Below the pieces are notes generated by a model. It was not told where the DNA came from and did no database searches. It saw only the letters and a program-made list of their open reading frames with translations. Shown here piece after piece: positions 23,584 through 33,269 of a DNA stretch of 64,000 nt (positions within the stretch are counted from its first letter, which is position 1; each line of letters opens with the position of its first letter). A program made the position numbers and the translations under genes. Source of the stretch: an uncultured Lachnospiraceae bacterium (GTDB lineage: Bacteria; Bacillota; Clostridia; Lachnospirales; Lachnospiraceae); assembly GCA_910584965.1 (NCBI GenBank), contig CAJUDZ010000016.1, forward strand, positions 13,334-77,333. Direction: 5' to 3'.

Positions 23584-25488
23584 CTATTTTGCATGATATT
23601 TCTGTTCCAGATAAATAAGTAAAACCGAAATATCGGCCGGCGATACGCCTGAAATTCTTGAAGCCTGTCCCACCGAAACAGGTTTATAAGCCGTCAGTTT
23701 CTGCCTCGCTTCCAAACGAAGACTGCTCACATCCTGATAGTCCAGATCAGGCGGTATTCGTTTCTTTTCCATCTTCTTAAACTGTTCCACCTGTTTCATC
23801 TGTCTTTCAATATAACCTTCATACTTAATCTCAATTTCTACCTGCTCTATCACATCATCCGGAAGAGATTTTCTTTCGGTATCGATCTCAGACAGAATTT
23901 CATAAGAAAGTTCAGGACGGCACATCAATTCCGCAAGATTTGTTCCGGTTTTTAATAAAGAACTTCCATGAGCTTCCATAAATTTCTGATGTTCCTTCGA
24001 TGCGCCGATTACCGTATTTTTTAAACGCAGTATTTCTTTTTCTATCATTTCCTGTTTCTTTAAAGTGAGATCGTATTGTTCTTTCGAAACAAGTCCGGAT
24101 TCAAATCCGATTTTGCGAAGCCTGAGATCGGCGTTATCCTGACGAAGCAGCAGTCTGTATTCCGCTCTGGAAGTCATCATCCGATACGGTTCAAAATTTT
24201 CTTTCGTAACGAGATCATCCACAAGAACCCCGATATATGCCTGAGAACGATCTAACGTAACAGGTTCTTTGTCATGAATGGTGAGCGCCGCATTGATTCC
24301 GGCAAGCAGTCCCTGTGCTGCCGCTTCCTCATACCCGCTGCTTCCGTTAAATTGTCCGGCACTGAACAGACCTTTTATTTTCTTAAATTCCAACGTCGGA
24401 TATAATTGTCTCGGGTCGATGCAGTCATATTCTATCGCATAGGCATTGCGCACAATTTTACAATGTTCCAGACCCGGAACCGTCCGATACATAGCAAGCT
24501 GTACATCTTCCGGTAAAGAAGAAGACATCCCTCCCACATACATTTCATTCGTATGTATTCCTTCCGGTTCAATAAACACCTGATGGCGTTCCTTATCCGC
24601 AAACTTTACAACTTTATCTTCAATCGAAGGGCAATATCTCGGCCCTGTTCCTTCTATAATTCCGGCATAAATCGGAGACCGATCCAGATTATTCCTGATG
24701 ATTTCATGCGTCTTCTCATTCGTATAAGTCAGCCAGCAGGATACCTGATCGATCTGTACATCTTTCGGATCTGTGGAAAAAGAAAAAGGAATTACTTTTT
24801 CATCCCCAAACTGTTCTTCCATTTTCTGAAAATCAATGGAACGTTTGTCCATCCTGGCCGGCGTTCCCGTTTTAAACCTTCTTATTTCAATTCCCAGTTT
24901 TTTTAAGGAATCCGTCAGATAATTTGCCGGCTGTAAACCGTTCGGTCCGGTATAGGTAATCGCCTCCCCGCAGAGACATCTGGCCTTTAAATAAGTGCCC
25001 GTACAAAGAATTACCGCTTTACATTCATAAACCGTTCCCGTAAAAGTTTTCACTCCGGTTATTTTATAAAGGGAATCCTGATTCTCGTCCGGCGATATAT
25101 TTTCCGACAAAAGTTCACATACTTCCGCCTGCTTAATCGTGAGATGCTCCTGATTCTCAAGGACTTTCCGCATTTCTCTGGAATATTCTGCCTTATCCGC
25201 CTGCGCGCGAAGAGAATGTACGGCAGGGCCTTTCGATTTATTCAGCATCTTGGACTGGATAAAAGTTTTGTCAATGTTCTTTCCCATCTCCCCGCCAAGA
25301 GCATCGATCTCCCTGACAAGATGCCCCTTTGAAGTTCCGCCGATATTCGGGTTACAGGGCATCATTGCTATACTATCAATACTTACCGTAAAAATAACCG
25401 TTTCCAATCCAAGCCTTGCACAGGAAAGCGCCGCTTCACATCCTGCATGTCCGGCTCCTACCACGCATACATCAACATGTTCATTCAT
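23584..25488 (-). CDS. mnmG: tRNA uridine-34 carboxymethylaminomethyl modification enzyme MnmG (GidA)
   Basis: 634 residues from ATG 25488, with GGAG five bases upstream; an earlier start at 25512 adds eight residues without a better site. FAD-binding motif VGAGHAGCEAALSCARLGL at the N-terminus, the NPNIGGTSKGHL signature, the CGxY-like GTYLKARCLCGE Cys pair and SSGYEEAAAQGLLAGINAAL near 370. With MnmE it installs cmnm5 on U34 of tRNAs, using FAD and methylenetetrahydrofolate. Confidence 0.97.
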   Translation of the reverse strand: MNEHVDVCVVGAGHAGCEAALSCARLGLETVIFTVSIDSIAMMPCNPNIGGTSKGHLVREIDALGGEMGKNIDKTFIQSKMLNKSKGPAVHSLRAQADKAEYSREMRKVLENQEHLTIKQAEVCELLSENISPDENQDSLYKITGVKTFTGTVYECKAVILCTGTYLKARCLCGEAITYTGPNGLQPANYLTDSLKKLGIEIRRFKTGTPARMDKRSIDFQKMEEQFGDEKVIPFSFSTDPKDVQIDQVSCWLTYTNEKTHEIIRNNLDRSPIYAGIIEGTGPRYCPSIEDKVVKFADKERHQVFIEPEGIHTNEMYVGGMSSSLPEDVQLAMYRTVPGLEHCKIVRNAYAIEYDCIDPRQLYPTLEFKKIKGLFSAGQFNGSSGYEEAAAQGLLAGINAALTIHDKEPVTLDRSQAYIGVLVDDLVTKENFEPYRMMTSRAEYRLLLRQDNADLRLRKIGFESGLVSKEQYDLTLKKQEMIEKEILRLKNTVIGASKEHQKFMEAHGSSLLKTGTNLAELMCRPELSYEILSEIDTERKSLPDDVIEQVEIEIKYEGYIERQMKQVEQFKKMEKKRIPPDLDYQDVSSLRLEARQKLTAYKPVSVGQASRISGVSPADISVLLIYLEQKYHAK

Positions 25489-25560
25489 ATAATCTCCATG
25501 CCTTTCTCTCATCTTGCGAACTTTGAAGCCGAGACGCTATCAGCATCGACACAAATTCGC

Positions 25561-25580
25561 GGTTGAAAAATTTTTCAACC
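25561..25580. repeat. 20-bp perfect palindrome after mnmE
   Basis: GGTTGAAAAATTTTTCAACC lies between the mnmE stop and the mnmG start. It may act as a weak terminator for mnmE or an mRNA stabiliser; no long T-run follows on either strand. Confidence 0.45.
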
Positions 25581-25582
25581 TA

Positions 25583-26968
25583 TTATTTCCCCATACAGAA
25601 TTTTGAAAAAATCTCATTCACCAGATCTTCTCCTACTTCTTCCCCTGTTATCAATCCAAGAGAAGCACAGGCGCTCGTCAGATCGATCGAATAAAAATCT
25701 TCCGGCATACAATTCTCGATACTTTTTCTTACCTGAAGCATACTCTCATAGGCATTTTTAATTGCTTCTTTATGTCTCATATTGGTAATATAAACTTCAT
25801 CATTATAAGAAAGATTACCATGAATAAACATTTCCTTTATCGTCTTTGTAAAATAATCAATACCGGATCTTTCTGTCATGGAAGTCTTCATAATAATTCC
25901 GTTATCCATAAAATAAGCTTTAATCTCTTCTTCTGTTACACAGACATTCAGATCTGATTTATTCAAAAGTATGATTACCTTCTTATCTTTTATCATATCA
26001 ACAATATTAAAATCATTTTCATCCATCGGAACGGACGCATCCACCATGTAAATGATTAAATCCGCATCTTCTATCGCTTTTTTTGCTCTCTCCACTCCGA
26101 TTTTTTCAACAATGTCAGCCGTATTCCTAATACCGGCCGTATCCGTCACATTCAAAGTAATACCACCGAAAGAAACCGTTTCTTCCAGAATATCTCTTGT
26201 TGTTCCGGCGACATCCGTGACGATCGCCTTATCTTCTCCAACCAGTATATTCATAAAAGAAGATTTTCCGACATTCGGCTTTCCTACAATAACCGTCCGG
26301 ATTCCCTCTTTCAATAATTTTCCGTCATGTGCGGAATCCAGCAATTTTTTTAGTCCGGCACAGATTTCTTCCGTTTTCGCCATTAATTTTTCCGGATAAT
26401 CTTCCAGACTGATATGTTCCGGATCATCCAGAGCAGATTCTATAAAAGCAATCTCATATAATATTTCATCTCTCAACTTTTTGATGAGTTCGGAAAGGGA
26501 ACCTTTTAACTGTTTCATGGAACTTTTCAGGGCAAATTCATTTTTGGAAGAAATCATATCCATAACCGCTTCCGCCTTCGAAAGGTCAATTCTTCCGTTT
26601 AAAAAAGCTCTCTTCGTAAATTCTCCCGGTTCGGCAATTCTCGCTCCGGCGGCCGTTATGATATCCATTATTTTCTGTATTATAAAAACACCGCCGTGAC
26701 AGTTAATTTCAACAATATCTTCCATCGTATAACTATGTGGGGCTTTCATAACCGAAACCATCACTTCATCTATATAAGTATCATCCTTATCAATGATATA
26801 ACCATAATGAATCGTATGGGACCGAAAAGATTCCAGGCACTTCTCATTTCTTTTATTTACAAAAAAAGGATGTGCAATCGAAACCGCATCTTTTCCGCTG
26901 ATACGGATAATGCCGATACCCGAATTCGTCATAGCCGTTGAAATTGCAGCAATCGTATCCGTTTTCAT
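25583..26968 (-). CDS. mnmE: tRNA modification GTPase MnmE (TrmE)
   Basis: 461 residues. The N-terminal tetrahydrofolate-binding domain (DTIAAISTAMTNSGIGIIRI, then GEFTKRAFLNGRIDL), a helical domain and an inserted G domain: P-loop GKPNVGKSS near 226, DVAGTTRD switch, DTAG, and NKSD. It ends FCMGK, matching the catalytic C-x-G-K tail. It is the MnmG partner for U34 modification. A terminator separates it from jag upstream, so it probably has its own promoter. Confidence 0.97.
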   Translation of the reverse strand: MKTDTIAAISTAMTNSGIGIIRISGKDAVSIAHPFFVNKRNEKCLESFRSHTIHYGYIIDKDDTYIDEVMVSVMKAPHSYTMEDIVEINCHGGVFIIQKIMDIITAAGARIAEPGEFTKRAFLNGRIDLSKAEAVMDMISSKNEFALKSSMKQLKGSLSELIKKLRDEILYEIAFIESALDDPEHISLEDYPEKLMAKTEEICAGLKKLLDSAHDGKLLKEGIRTVIVGKPNVGKSSFMNILVGEDKAIVTDVAGTTRDILEETVSFGGITLNVTDTAGIRNTADIVEKIGVERAKKAIEDADLIIYMVDASVPMDENDFNIVDMIKDKKVIILLNKSDLNVCVTEEEIKAYFMDNGIIMKTSMTERSGIDYFTKTIKEMFIHGNLSYNDEVYITNMRHKEAIKNAYESMLQVRKSIENCMPEDFYSIDLTSACASLGLITGEEVGEDLVNEIFSKFCMGK

Positions 26969-27032
26969 ATTTATATCCTATCTGCGCATTAAAACGCATT
27001 CAAATTATTTCTTAATTAAAATATATCTTATA

Positions 27033-27068
27033 AAAATTGGAATGTAAATAAATTTACATTCCAATTTT
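27033..27068 (-). terminator. Terminator of the rpmH-jag operon
   Basis: Perfect 16-base arms AAAATTGGAATGTAAA (27033-27048) and TTTACATTCCAATTTT (27053-27068); on the minus strand T-rich sequence continues. It lies just after the jag stop and could work in both directions. Confidence 0.85.
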
Positions 27069-27076
27069 ATCTCTGT

Positions 27077-27712
27077 TTATGACTTACTGTATTTTTTTAA
27101 AACAACCACAACATGTCTGAACGGTTCATCGCCTTCGCTGTGTGTAGTAACATACTTATCATTTTGCAGCGCGGAATGAATAATCCTTCTTTCATAAGGA
27201 TTCATCGGTTCCAAAGATACGGGTCTTTTTGTCCTCTTTACCTTATAGGAAATATTTTTTGCAAGATTTTCCAGCGTTTCTTTTCTTCTCTGTCTGTAAT
27301 TTTCCGTATCTACCTTCACGTGAATATAATCTTCCACATCTTTATTCACAACGAGAGAAACCAGATACTGTAAAGAATCGAGAGTCTGTCCTCTTTTACC
27401 GATCAGAACACCCATTTCATCGCCGCTTAAATCAATATTCATGGAATTGTTCAATTCATCATACTGAATATCCACAACGACTACCAGATTCATCGCTTCA
27501 AAAACGCTTTTCAGAAAGTCTTTTGCCCTATCCTGAACGGAAGATTTCACTCTGGCTTTAATGACAGCCGGTTTGGAACCTATTCCAAGAAAACCGGAAG
27601 AACCTTCTTCCACCACTTCATACTCCAGTTTATCACTCGTCACAACAAATTTCTGACATGCTTCCGTAATAGCATCATTCACTGTTTTAGCCGAAAACTC
27701 TATAAAATCCAT
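27077..27712 (-). CDS. jag: RNA-binding protein Jag/KhpB
   Basis: 211 residues. Jag-N domain (1-50, VEEGSSGFLGIGSKPAVI), KH domain near 80-150 with GVLIGKRGQTLDSLQYL, and C-terminal R3H domain with RPVSLEPMNPYERRIIHSAL. It binds RNA, usually with KhpA, and affects cell division and envelope in Firmicutes. It sits immediately downstream of yidC, the conserved spoIIIJ-jag pair. Confidence 0.95.
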   Translation of the reverse strand: MDFIEFSAKTVNDAITEACQKFVVTSDKLEYEVVEEGSSGFLGIGSKPAVIKARVKSSVQDRAKDFLKSVFEAMNLVVVVDIQYDELNNSMNIDLSGDEMGVLIGKRGQTLDSLQYLVSLVVNKDVEDYIHVKVDTENYRQRRKETLENLAKNISYKVKRTKRPVSLEPMNPYERRIIHSALQNDKYVTTHSEGDEPFRHVVVVLKKYSKS

Positions 27713-27750
27713 AACTTAACTCTCCTTACTCACAAATCAATGCCAAAAGA

Positions 27751-29052
27751 CTATCTGTTATTCTTTTCATTATACTGTTTTACCATATTAGCCTTTGCCG
27801 CCAGACTTCCCGGTTTTGCATTCTTGTTATAATACTCGGTAGATCTTTTTACCGCTTCGTCCTTTTCTTCCTGAGACAATGAAGGTTTTGCCGGTTTATT
27901 GGAATGATTTACATTTCTGGTATTCATATTAGCATAAGCGTTTAATTTCTCCGCTCTGACGCCGGCTTTTTCCATCTTCTTTTTCGCTTTTTCAGAATTT
28001 TTACTGATCAGTTCATCCAAATCTATCTTATCGATATGTTTGTTGATGATAACCTGCTGAATACTTCTTACTACCGCACCCGCAACCCAGTAAAGGCCTA
28101 CACCGGCCGGAAGCGTATAACAGAAAAATGCGGACATAATCGGCATCATCATATTCATCATCTTCATGGACTGCATCATGGTATTCTGCTGATCGTTCTC
28201 ATTATTAGAAGCCTGCTGCGGCATCAGCTTTACATTAATCCATTGTGTAACAGCCGCAAGAACCGGAATCGCAAGCGCCGCAATAATCATCCCATAAGCG
28301 CCGGCGCTCATGGCTTCTTTCATGGTAAAAGAAGGAGAATTGGCAATATTCAATCCCAGAAAATTATTATAGCGGTCCAATAAAGAAAGCGTATTATCCA
28401 CATCTGCGGAAAGACTCGGGAATTTATCTTTAATACTGAGCCACTCCGCACTGGAAGCCTTATTCAATACATCGATAAAAGTATTCTGTACATAAGTCGA
28501 TACGCCGCTTACAAACGATTCGTTTTCAAACTGTTTGGCATACATCCCTGCGTTGCTGAAACTCTGAAGTAATTCCGTACTTCCATTCTGTTTCACCAGA
28601 TTTTCAACGAGCGGAAAAAAGGCATTTTTAATGCTGCTTACATAAGCGGGCATATTATAGATAACACGATACAAAGCCCACATGATCGGGAGCTGAATCA
28701 ACAGCTGTACACAGCTTCCCGAAGGCGAAACTCCATATTTTGCGTAAACAGCCTGTGTTTCCGCCTGCATGGCCATCATGGAATCATTATCTTTTTTGTT
28801 TTTATACTTTGCCTGAACTGCCTGAAGTTCAGGATTCATCTTAGCGGAAAGTTTAGAAAATTTCTGCTGTTTAATCGTAAGCGGCATCATTAACAAATAC
28901 ATGACGATTGTAAATAAAATGATAGCCAATCCGATATTTGGGATTCCAATCTTATCGATTACAAAAAAGATACCTTCCATTATATAGCCCAGCAATTTCG
29001 TGATAGGCCCTATAATAAACGTGGAATCCTGCGTTAATAAAATACCTGGCAC
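27751..29052 (-). CDS. yidC: Membrane protein insertase YidC/OxaA (SpoIIIJ type)
   Basis: 433 residues from GTG 29052, with GGAGG eight bases upstream. Five or so membrane segments; core motifs LFTIVMYLLMMPLTIKQQKFS near 43, SCVQLLIQLPIMWALYRVIY near 110 and LPAGVGLYWVAGAVVRSIQQ near 320. There is no classical lipobox. The C-terminal 90 residues are a long charged K-rich tail, typical of clostridial forms and likely to contact ribosomes. A periplasm-side insertion of about 110 residues (150-250) makes it longer than SpoIIIJ. Confidence 0.95.
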   Translation of the reverse strand: MPGILLTQDSTFIIGPITKLLGYIMEGIFFVIDKIGIPNIGLAIILFTIVMYLLMMPLTIKQQKFSKLSAKMNPELQAVQAKYKNKKDNDSMMAMQAETQAVYAKYGVSPSGSCVQLLIQLPIMWALYRVIYNMPAYVSSIKNAFFPLVENLVKQNGSTELLQSFSNAGMYAKQFENESFVSGVSTYVQNTFIDVLNKASSAEWLSIKDKFPSLSADVDNTLSLLDRYNNFLGLNIANSPSFTMKEAMSAGAYGMIIAALAIPVLAAVTQWINVKLMPQQASNNENDQQNTMMQSMKMMNMMMPIMSAFFCYTLPAGVGLYWVAGAVVRSIQQVIINKHIDKIDLDELISKNSEKAKKKMEKAGVRAEKLNAYANMNTRNVNHSNKPAKPSLSQEEKDEAVKRSTEYYNKNAKPGSLAAKANMVKQYNEKNNR

Positions 29053-29076
29053 TCCTGTTTCCTCCTTATTATCTTT

Positions 29077-29286
29077 TTACGGAACCGGATCATAACCACC
29101 TTTTGAAAAAGGATTACATCTTATAATTCTCCATAAAGCAAGAAATCCTCCTTTTACCGCGCCATATTTGCTGACAGCTTCCAAACCGTAATCGGAACAG
29201 GACGGAAAATAAGGACATTTCGTGCTTTTCATTGGAGATATATATTTTTTATAGAACTTAATAAGATAAATCAAACATTTTTTCAT
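29077..29286 (-). CDS. yidD: Membrane protein insertion efficiency factor YidD
   Basis: 69 residues from ATG 29286; a possible start at 29310 adds eight residues and neither has a strong ribosome site. The sequence shows KFYKKYISPMKSTKCPYFPS, CSDYGLEAVSKYG and ALWRIIRCNPFSKGGYDPVP, the full family signature with its conserved Cys residues. It assists YidC-dependent insertion. It lies between rnpA and yidC, in the conserved order. Confidence 0.93.
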   Translation of the reverse strand: MKKCLIYLIKFYKKYISPMKSTKCPYFPSCSDYGLEAVSKYGAVKGGFLALWRIIRCNPFSKGGYDPVP

Positions 29287-29320
29287 ATCAATTTCTAAAT
29301 GATACACCATCCACGATCAA

Positions 29321-29668
29321 TCAATAAAAAAATATCTTCAATATATGGTGCATTTTCGCAAGATGTAACAGTGCGCTTTCAATTTCTTCATAACCGACGA
29401 AAGCAGCGCTTTTTCTGGCAACGACTACTATATCTAAACCACTATTAAATATATTTTCATGTAGTCTGTAACTTTCTCTCACCAGTCTGGTAAATCGATG
29501 TCTTACGACACTGTTGCCTACCTTTTTGCTGGCGGATATTCCCAATCTGTTTATCTGCATGTTATTTTCCAATACATACATGACCAGATATCTGTTCGCG
29601 TAGCTTTTTCCGTTTTGATAAACATACTGGAAATCCTTATTCTTCTTCAATGATTCTGAAAATTTCAT
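29321..29668 (-). CDS. rnpA: Ribonuclease P protein component
   Basis: 115 residues, standard size. Contains the F-x-x-V-x-x-x-G start (KDFQYVYQNGKSYANRYLVM), the RNR-like region GNSVVRHRFTRLVRESYR and the DIVVVARKSAA strand. It binds the RNase P RNA and helps cut 5' leaders from tRNA precursors. A terminator-like hairpin separates it from rpmH. Confidence 0.95.
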   Translation of the reverse strand: MKFSESLKKNKDFQYVYQNGKSYANRYLVMYVLENNMQINRLGISASKKVGNSVVRHRFTRLVRESYRLHENIFNSGLDIVVVARKSAAFVGYEEIESALLHLAKMHHILKIFFY

Positions 29669-29730
29669 AAATCACAACCTTTATTTCCCTGCGGAATGTC
29701 TTTATCAGATCAAAAACAATTTCATCAGGA

Positions 29731-29754
29731 AAAAAAGGCCACATAAATGCGGCC
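29731..29754 (-). terminator. Terminator/attenuator between rpmH and rnpA
   Basis: GGCCACAT and ATGCGGCC arms pair around a short loop, followed on the minus strand by TTTTTTT. It starts within the rpmH stop region and likely keeps rnpA mRNA below rpmH mRNA. Confidence 0.75.
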
Positions 29755-29888
29755 TATGCTGATAATCTCTTTCTACCTTTTGCTCTTCTCGCAGCGATTA
29801 CTTTTCTTCCGCCCCTGGTTTTCATTCTGGCTCTGAATCCGTGAACTTTTGATCTCTGTCTTTTTTTCGGCTGAAATGTCATTTTCAT
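29754..29888 (-). CDS. rpmH: 50S ribosomal protein L34
   Basis: 44 residues, read directly: it begins MKMTFQPKKRQRSKVHGFRA and ends RRAKGRKRLSA, the canonical basic L34 sequence. ATG at 29888 with GGAGGTG ten bases upstream. First gene of the leftward operon from oriC. Confidence 0.97.
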   Translation of the reverse strand: MKMTFQPKKRQRSKVHGFRARMKTRGGRKVIAARRAKGRKRLSA

Positions 29889-30354
29889 TACGATGCACCT
29901 CCTTTACAATGCTTTCTTCATAATATGCGAATAAAATATCTGTTCGGAAAACAACACTTCCATTTTATATAAATAAACCAGATACGTCAAGAGAATCGTG
30001 ACATTTTGTCCCATATTTTATGAAAAATTAAATTTTCCCGAAAAAATTTTTTTCTGAAAAAGAATATCCACTTTACATAAATATATCCACAATATGTGGA
30101 TAAATTGTGAATAACTTCCGTTTATGTTATGGAAAACTTCCTGATCCTCCCATATTTTCCACATTTCATAATGTTAATATGATATTCACACTTATACACA
30201 ACTTCAAAATGAATCTGAAACGATATGTCAACCTGTCCATTTTTTGTGGATAACTTATGAATTGAATTTTTATCTTTTTTATATTAATATATATACAGGG
30301 AAGTTTTGCATTATACCGGACATTGGATTTCATACAGAAGTAAGAGGTTTATAT
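29889..30354. other. oriC: oriC part 1: rpmH-dnaA intergenic region with DnaA boxes
   Basis: A/T-rich 466 bases. Perfect DnaA boxes (TGTGGATAA) are at 30095-30103 and 30245-30253. Near matches: ATATCCACA 30083-30091, TGTGAATAA 30106-30114, TTTTCCACA 30155-30163 and TTATACACA 30192-30200. The cluster just upstream of dnaA is the usual Firmicutes incA/incB-type arrangement and also implies DnaA autoregulation. Confidence 0.88.
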
Positions 30355-31713
30355 ATGGATTTTATCAGGGACAACTGGGATTTAATTAAAGAAACGCTTA
30401 GAACAGAATATGATTTATCGGATATCGCATATTCCACATGGATTGCCCCCCTCAATTTTTACAATATGGAAAACAATATCGTAACAATACTGATTCCTTC
30501 CAATCAGTCACATTTTTTAAACTATATTTCCAATAAATATAAGAGCTATTTTCAGGTAACGATCTCAGAAATGATGAATCATACCTGTGACATCGATTTT
30601 ATTCTGGAAAAAGACGCCAACAGCGCCAATGAAATAAATCAGGAAAAACCGAACCATGTCTATAATATCAATTATGAAAAAGCGAATCTGAATCCTAAGT
30701 ATAATTTTAATACTTTCGTCGTCGGAAGCAATAATAAATTTGCTCATTCCGCCGGACTTGCGGTGGCGGAATCTCCGGGAGAGGCTTATAACCCTCTCTA
30801 TATTTACGGAGGCGCCGGACTGGGTAAGACACACTTAATGCACTCAATCGGGCATTTTATTCTGCAGCAGAATAAAGATATGAAGGTTTTATATGTCACA
30901 TCCGAAAAATTTACAAACGAAATCGTTGAGTCCATCCGAAGCGGTGACGCAAAGGCCATGAGCAAAATCAGAGAAAAATACAGAACCGTAGACGTTCTCC
31001 TGATCGACGATATCCAGTTTATCATCGGAAAGGAAAGTACGCAGGAAGAGTTTTTCCACACCTTTAATACGCTCCATGCGGACGGCAAACAAATCGTCTT
31101 AACATCCGACCGTCCTCCAAAAGAGCTGGAAACGCTGGAAGAAAGATTCCGTTCCCGATTCGAATGGGGTCTGGTCGCCGATATCCAGCCGCCGGATTAC
31201 GAAACGAGACTCGCCATCCTCAGAAAAAATGCAGAAAGCTGTAATAAAGAAATCGACAGCGAAGTGTTAGAGTATATAGCAGCAAACATTAAGTCCAACA
31301 TTCGGGAGCTGGAAGGCGCCTTTAATAAGATCATCGCTTTTTCCAAACTGAACAACCTGGATATCAACCTGACTCATGCGGAAGAGGCTTTGAAAGACAT
31401 TATTTATCCTGATGAAATGAGAGAAGTGACGCCTTCGCTGATCATCAATGCGGTAGCCGAACATTTCGGCATTACGCCGGATGACATTATGTCAAGAAAG
31501 AGAAATTCGGAACTCGTTCAGGCAAGACAGATCGTCATGTATCTGTGCAGAGACCTGACAGACGCTTCTCTTTCGGGAATTGCCAAACTGCTTGGTAAGA
31601 AAGACCATACGACAGTCATTCATGGTGTGAATAAAATCACCGATGAGATTGTGAATAATGAGGAATTAAAAAACAAAATAGAAGTCATTAAGAAAAAGAT
31701 TGTCCCTTCATAA
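30355..31713 (+). CDS. dnaA: Chromosomal replication initiator DnaA
   Basis: 452 residues from ATG 30355, with AAGAGG seven bases upstream; longer readings to 30244 run through the DnaA box. Domain I 1-80; short domain II; AAA+ domain about 110-320 with Walker A GGAGLGKTHLMHSI and Walker B VLLIDDIQFI; initiator-specific helix; C-terminal domain IV with SRKRNSELVQARQIVMYLCR and the DnaA signature GKKDHTTVIHG. It melts oriC and loads the helicase. Followed by more DnaA-box-like sites and dnaN. Confidence 0.98.
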   Translation: MDFIRDNWDLIKETLRTEYDLSDIAYSTWIAPLNFYNMENNIVTILIPSNQSHFLNYISNKYKSYFQVTISEMMNHTCDIDFILEKDANSANEINQEKPNHVYNINYEKANLNPKYNFNTFVVGSNNKFAHSAGLAVAESPGEAYNPLYIYGGAGLGKTHLMHSIGHFILQQNKDMKVLYVTSEKFTNEIVESIRSGDAKAMSKIREKYRTVDVLLIDDIQFIIGKESTQEEFFHTFNTLHADGKQIVLTSDRPPKELETLEERFRSRFEWGLVADIQPPDYETRLAILRKNAESCNKEIDSEVLEYIAANIKSNIRELEGAFNKIIAFSKLNNLDINLTHAEEALKDIIYPDEMREVTPSLIINAVAEHFGITPDDIMSRKRNSELVQARQIVMYLCRDLTDASLSGIAKLLGKKDHTTVIHGVNKITDEIVNNEELKNKIEVIKKKIVPS

Positions 31714-31926
31714 CTTCATACCTGTTGATAAGTTCCATCTTATTATGAAGTTATCCTGACTTTTTCACATGTTATACGTTTTCTTTTTCCCTGAAAAATA
31801 GTATAATAAATGAGGTTATACACATTTCAACACCTATTATTACTATATACTACTGAATATATTATAAATAATTATAAAACGCCAGCTCAGATTTCGGCTC
31901 ACATTCAGAAAGGAAGTTATGCACAG
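31714..31926. other. oriC: oriC part 2: dnaA-dnaN intergenic region, probable unwinding element
   Basis: Contains TGTTGATAA (31727-31735) and TTATACACA (31816-31824) as DnaA-box-like sites, then a strongly A/T-rich run (about 31835-31885, TATTATTACTATATACTACT and onward). In related Firmicutes the DNA unwinding element lies here. The exact melted site is inference. Confidence 0.7.
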
Positions 31927-33036
31927 ATGAAAATTGTATGTAAAAAATCAACTCTTTTAAATGGTGTACAGATTGTTTCCAAAGCAGTTCCAAGCAAAAC
32001 AACCATGTCTATTCTGGAATGTATCCTGATCGATGTCAGAAACGGTGAAATCAAACTGGCGGCTAATGATATGGAACTCGGTATCGAAACGAGAATCGAA
32101 GGGGAAGTGATCGAAAAAGGAATGATAGCGCTTGATGCTAAAATTTTCCTGGAAATTGTCCGTAAACTTCCCGACAGCAATATTAAAATAGAAACGGACA
32201 GCAGCCTGAAAACGACAATTACCTGTGAAAAGGCAAAATTTAATATTATCGGAAAAAGCGGCGAAGATTTCTCTTACCTTCCGTTAATCGAAAGAAACGA
32301 CTCCGTCGTGGTTTCTCAGTTTACGCTGAAAGAAATTATCAGACAGACAATTTTTTCAATCGCCGATAACGATAACAACAGGCTGATGACAGGAGAACTG
32401 TTTGAAATCGACGAAGATACTCTGAAAGTAGTTTCATTGGACGGGCATCGAATTTCTATCAGAAAAATCGGGCTGAAAGATACTTATGCGCCGAGAAAAA
32501 TTGTCGTTCCCGGCAAGACGCTGAGCGAAATCAGCAAAATCCTTTCCGGCGATACGGACAAGGATGTTAATATCTTCTTTACGGACAATCATATCCTGTT
32601 TGAATTTGACAATACGATCGTTGTTTCCAGGCTGATTGAAGGAGAATACTTCAGAATCGATCAGATGCTTTCGAGCGATTATGAAACAAAAGTGAGAATC
32701 AACAAGAAAGAATTTTTGAATTGTATCGACAGGGCAACGCTTCTCGTAAAAGAAGGGGATAAGAAACCTGTTATCATCAATATTACCGATGAAGCGATGG
32801 AACTGAAAATGAATACGATTATCGGAAGCATGGATGAAGAAATCGATATCGTAAAGAACGGAAAAGATCTGATGATCGGTTTCAATCCGAAATTCCTGAT
32901 CGATGCCCTCAGGGTGATCGACGACGAAGAAGTTGATTTATACATGGTAAATCCGAAAGCGCCATGTTTTATCAGAGACGAGGAAGAAAATTATATTTAT
33001 CTGATTCTTCCGGTAAACTTTACAACAGTAAGCTGA
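31927..33036 (+). CDS. dnaN: DNA polymerase III beta subunit (sliding clamp)
   Basis: 369 residues from ATG 31927 (MKIVCKKSTLLNGVQIVSK), with AAAGGAAG upstream; the reading back to 31810 crosses the A/T-rich unwinding region. Three clamp domains; GHRISIRK near 170 and the final YIYLILPV segment are typical. It holds polymerase on DNA and recruits partners through QL[S/D]LF peptides, one of which ends the element protein at 8739-9944. Confidence 0.97.
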   Translation: MKIVCKKSTLLNGVQIVSKAVPSKTTMSILECILIDVRNGEIKLAANDMELGIETRIEGEVIEKGMIALDAKIFLEIVRKLPDSNIKIETDSSLKTTITCEKAKFNIIGKSGEDFSYLPLIERNDSVVVSQFTLKEIIRQTIFSIADNDNNRLMTGELFEIDEDTLKVVSLDGHRISIRKIGLKDTYAPRKIVVPGKTLSEISKILSGDTDKDVNIFFTDNHILFEFDNTIVVSRLIEGEYFRIDQMLSSDYETKVRINKKEFLNCIDRATLLVKEGDKKPVIINITDEAMELKMNTIIGSMDEEIDIVKNGKDLMIGFNPKFLIDALRVIDDEEVDLYMVNPKAPCFIRDEEENYIYLILPVNFTTVS

Positions 33037-33059
33037 TCAATGTTTAAGACGGGTAAATT

Positions 33060-33269
33060 ATGGAAAAAATAAAAATTAAAGATGAATTTATAAAGCTCGG
33101 CCAGGCTTTAAAACTGGCCGGACTCGTTGATTCCGGCCTGGATGCCAAGATCGAGATCCAGGAAGGAAATGTGCTTGTTAATGGAGAAACGGAGTGCAGA
33201 CGCGGCAAAAAAATTTATGCTGGTGATGTTATCGAATTTAACGGACAGCAGATTAAGGTAGAAAACTGA
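33060..33269 (+). CDS. yaaA: S4-domain RNA-binding protein YaaA
   Basis: 69 residues. Single S4-like fold with FIKLGQALKLAGLVDSGLDA, VLVNGETECRRGKKIYAGDV and EFNGQQIKV. Always between dnaN and recF in Firmicutes; probably involved in ribosome or RNA handling. Its TGA overlaps the recF ATG (TGATG), so the two are coupled. Confidence 0.93.
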   Translation: MEKIKIKDEFIKLGQALKLAGLVDSGLDAKIEIQEGNVLVNGETECRRGKKIYAGDVIEFNGQQIKVEN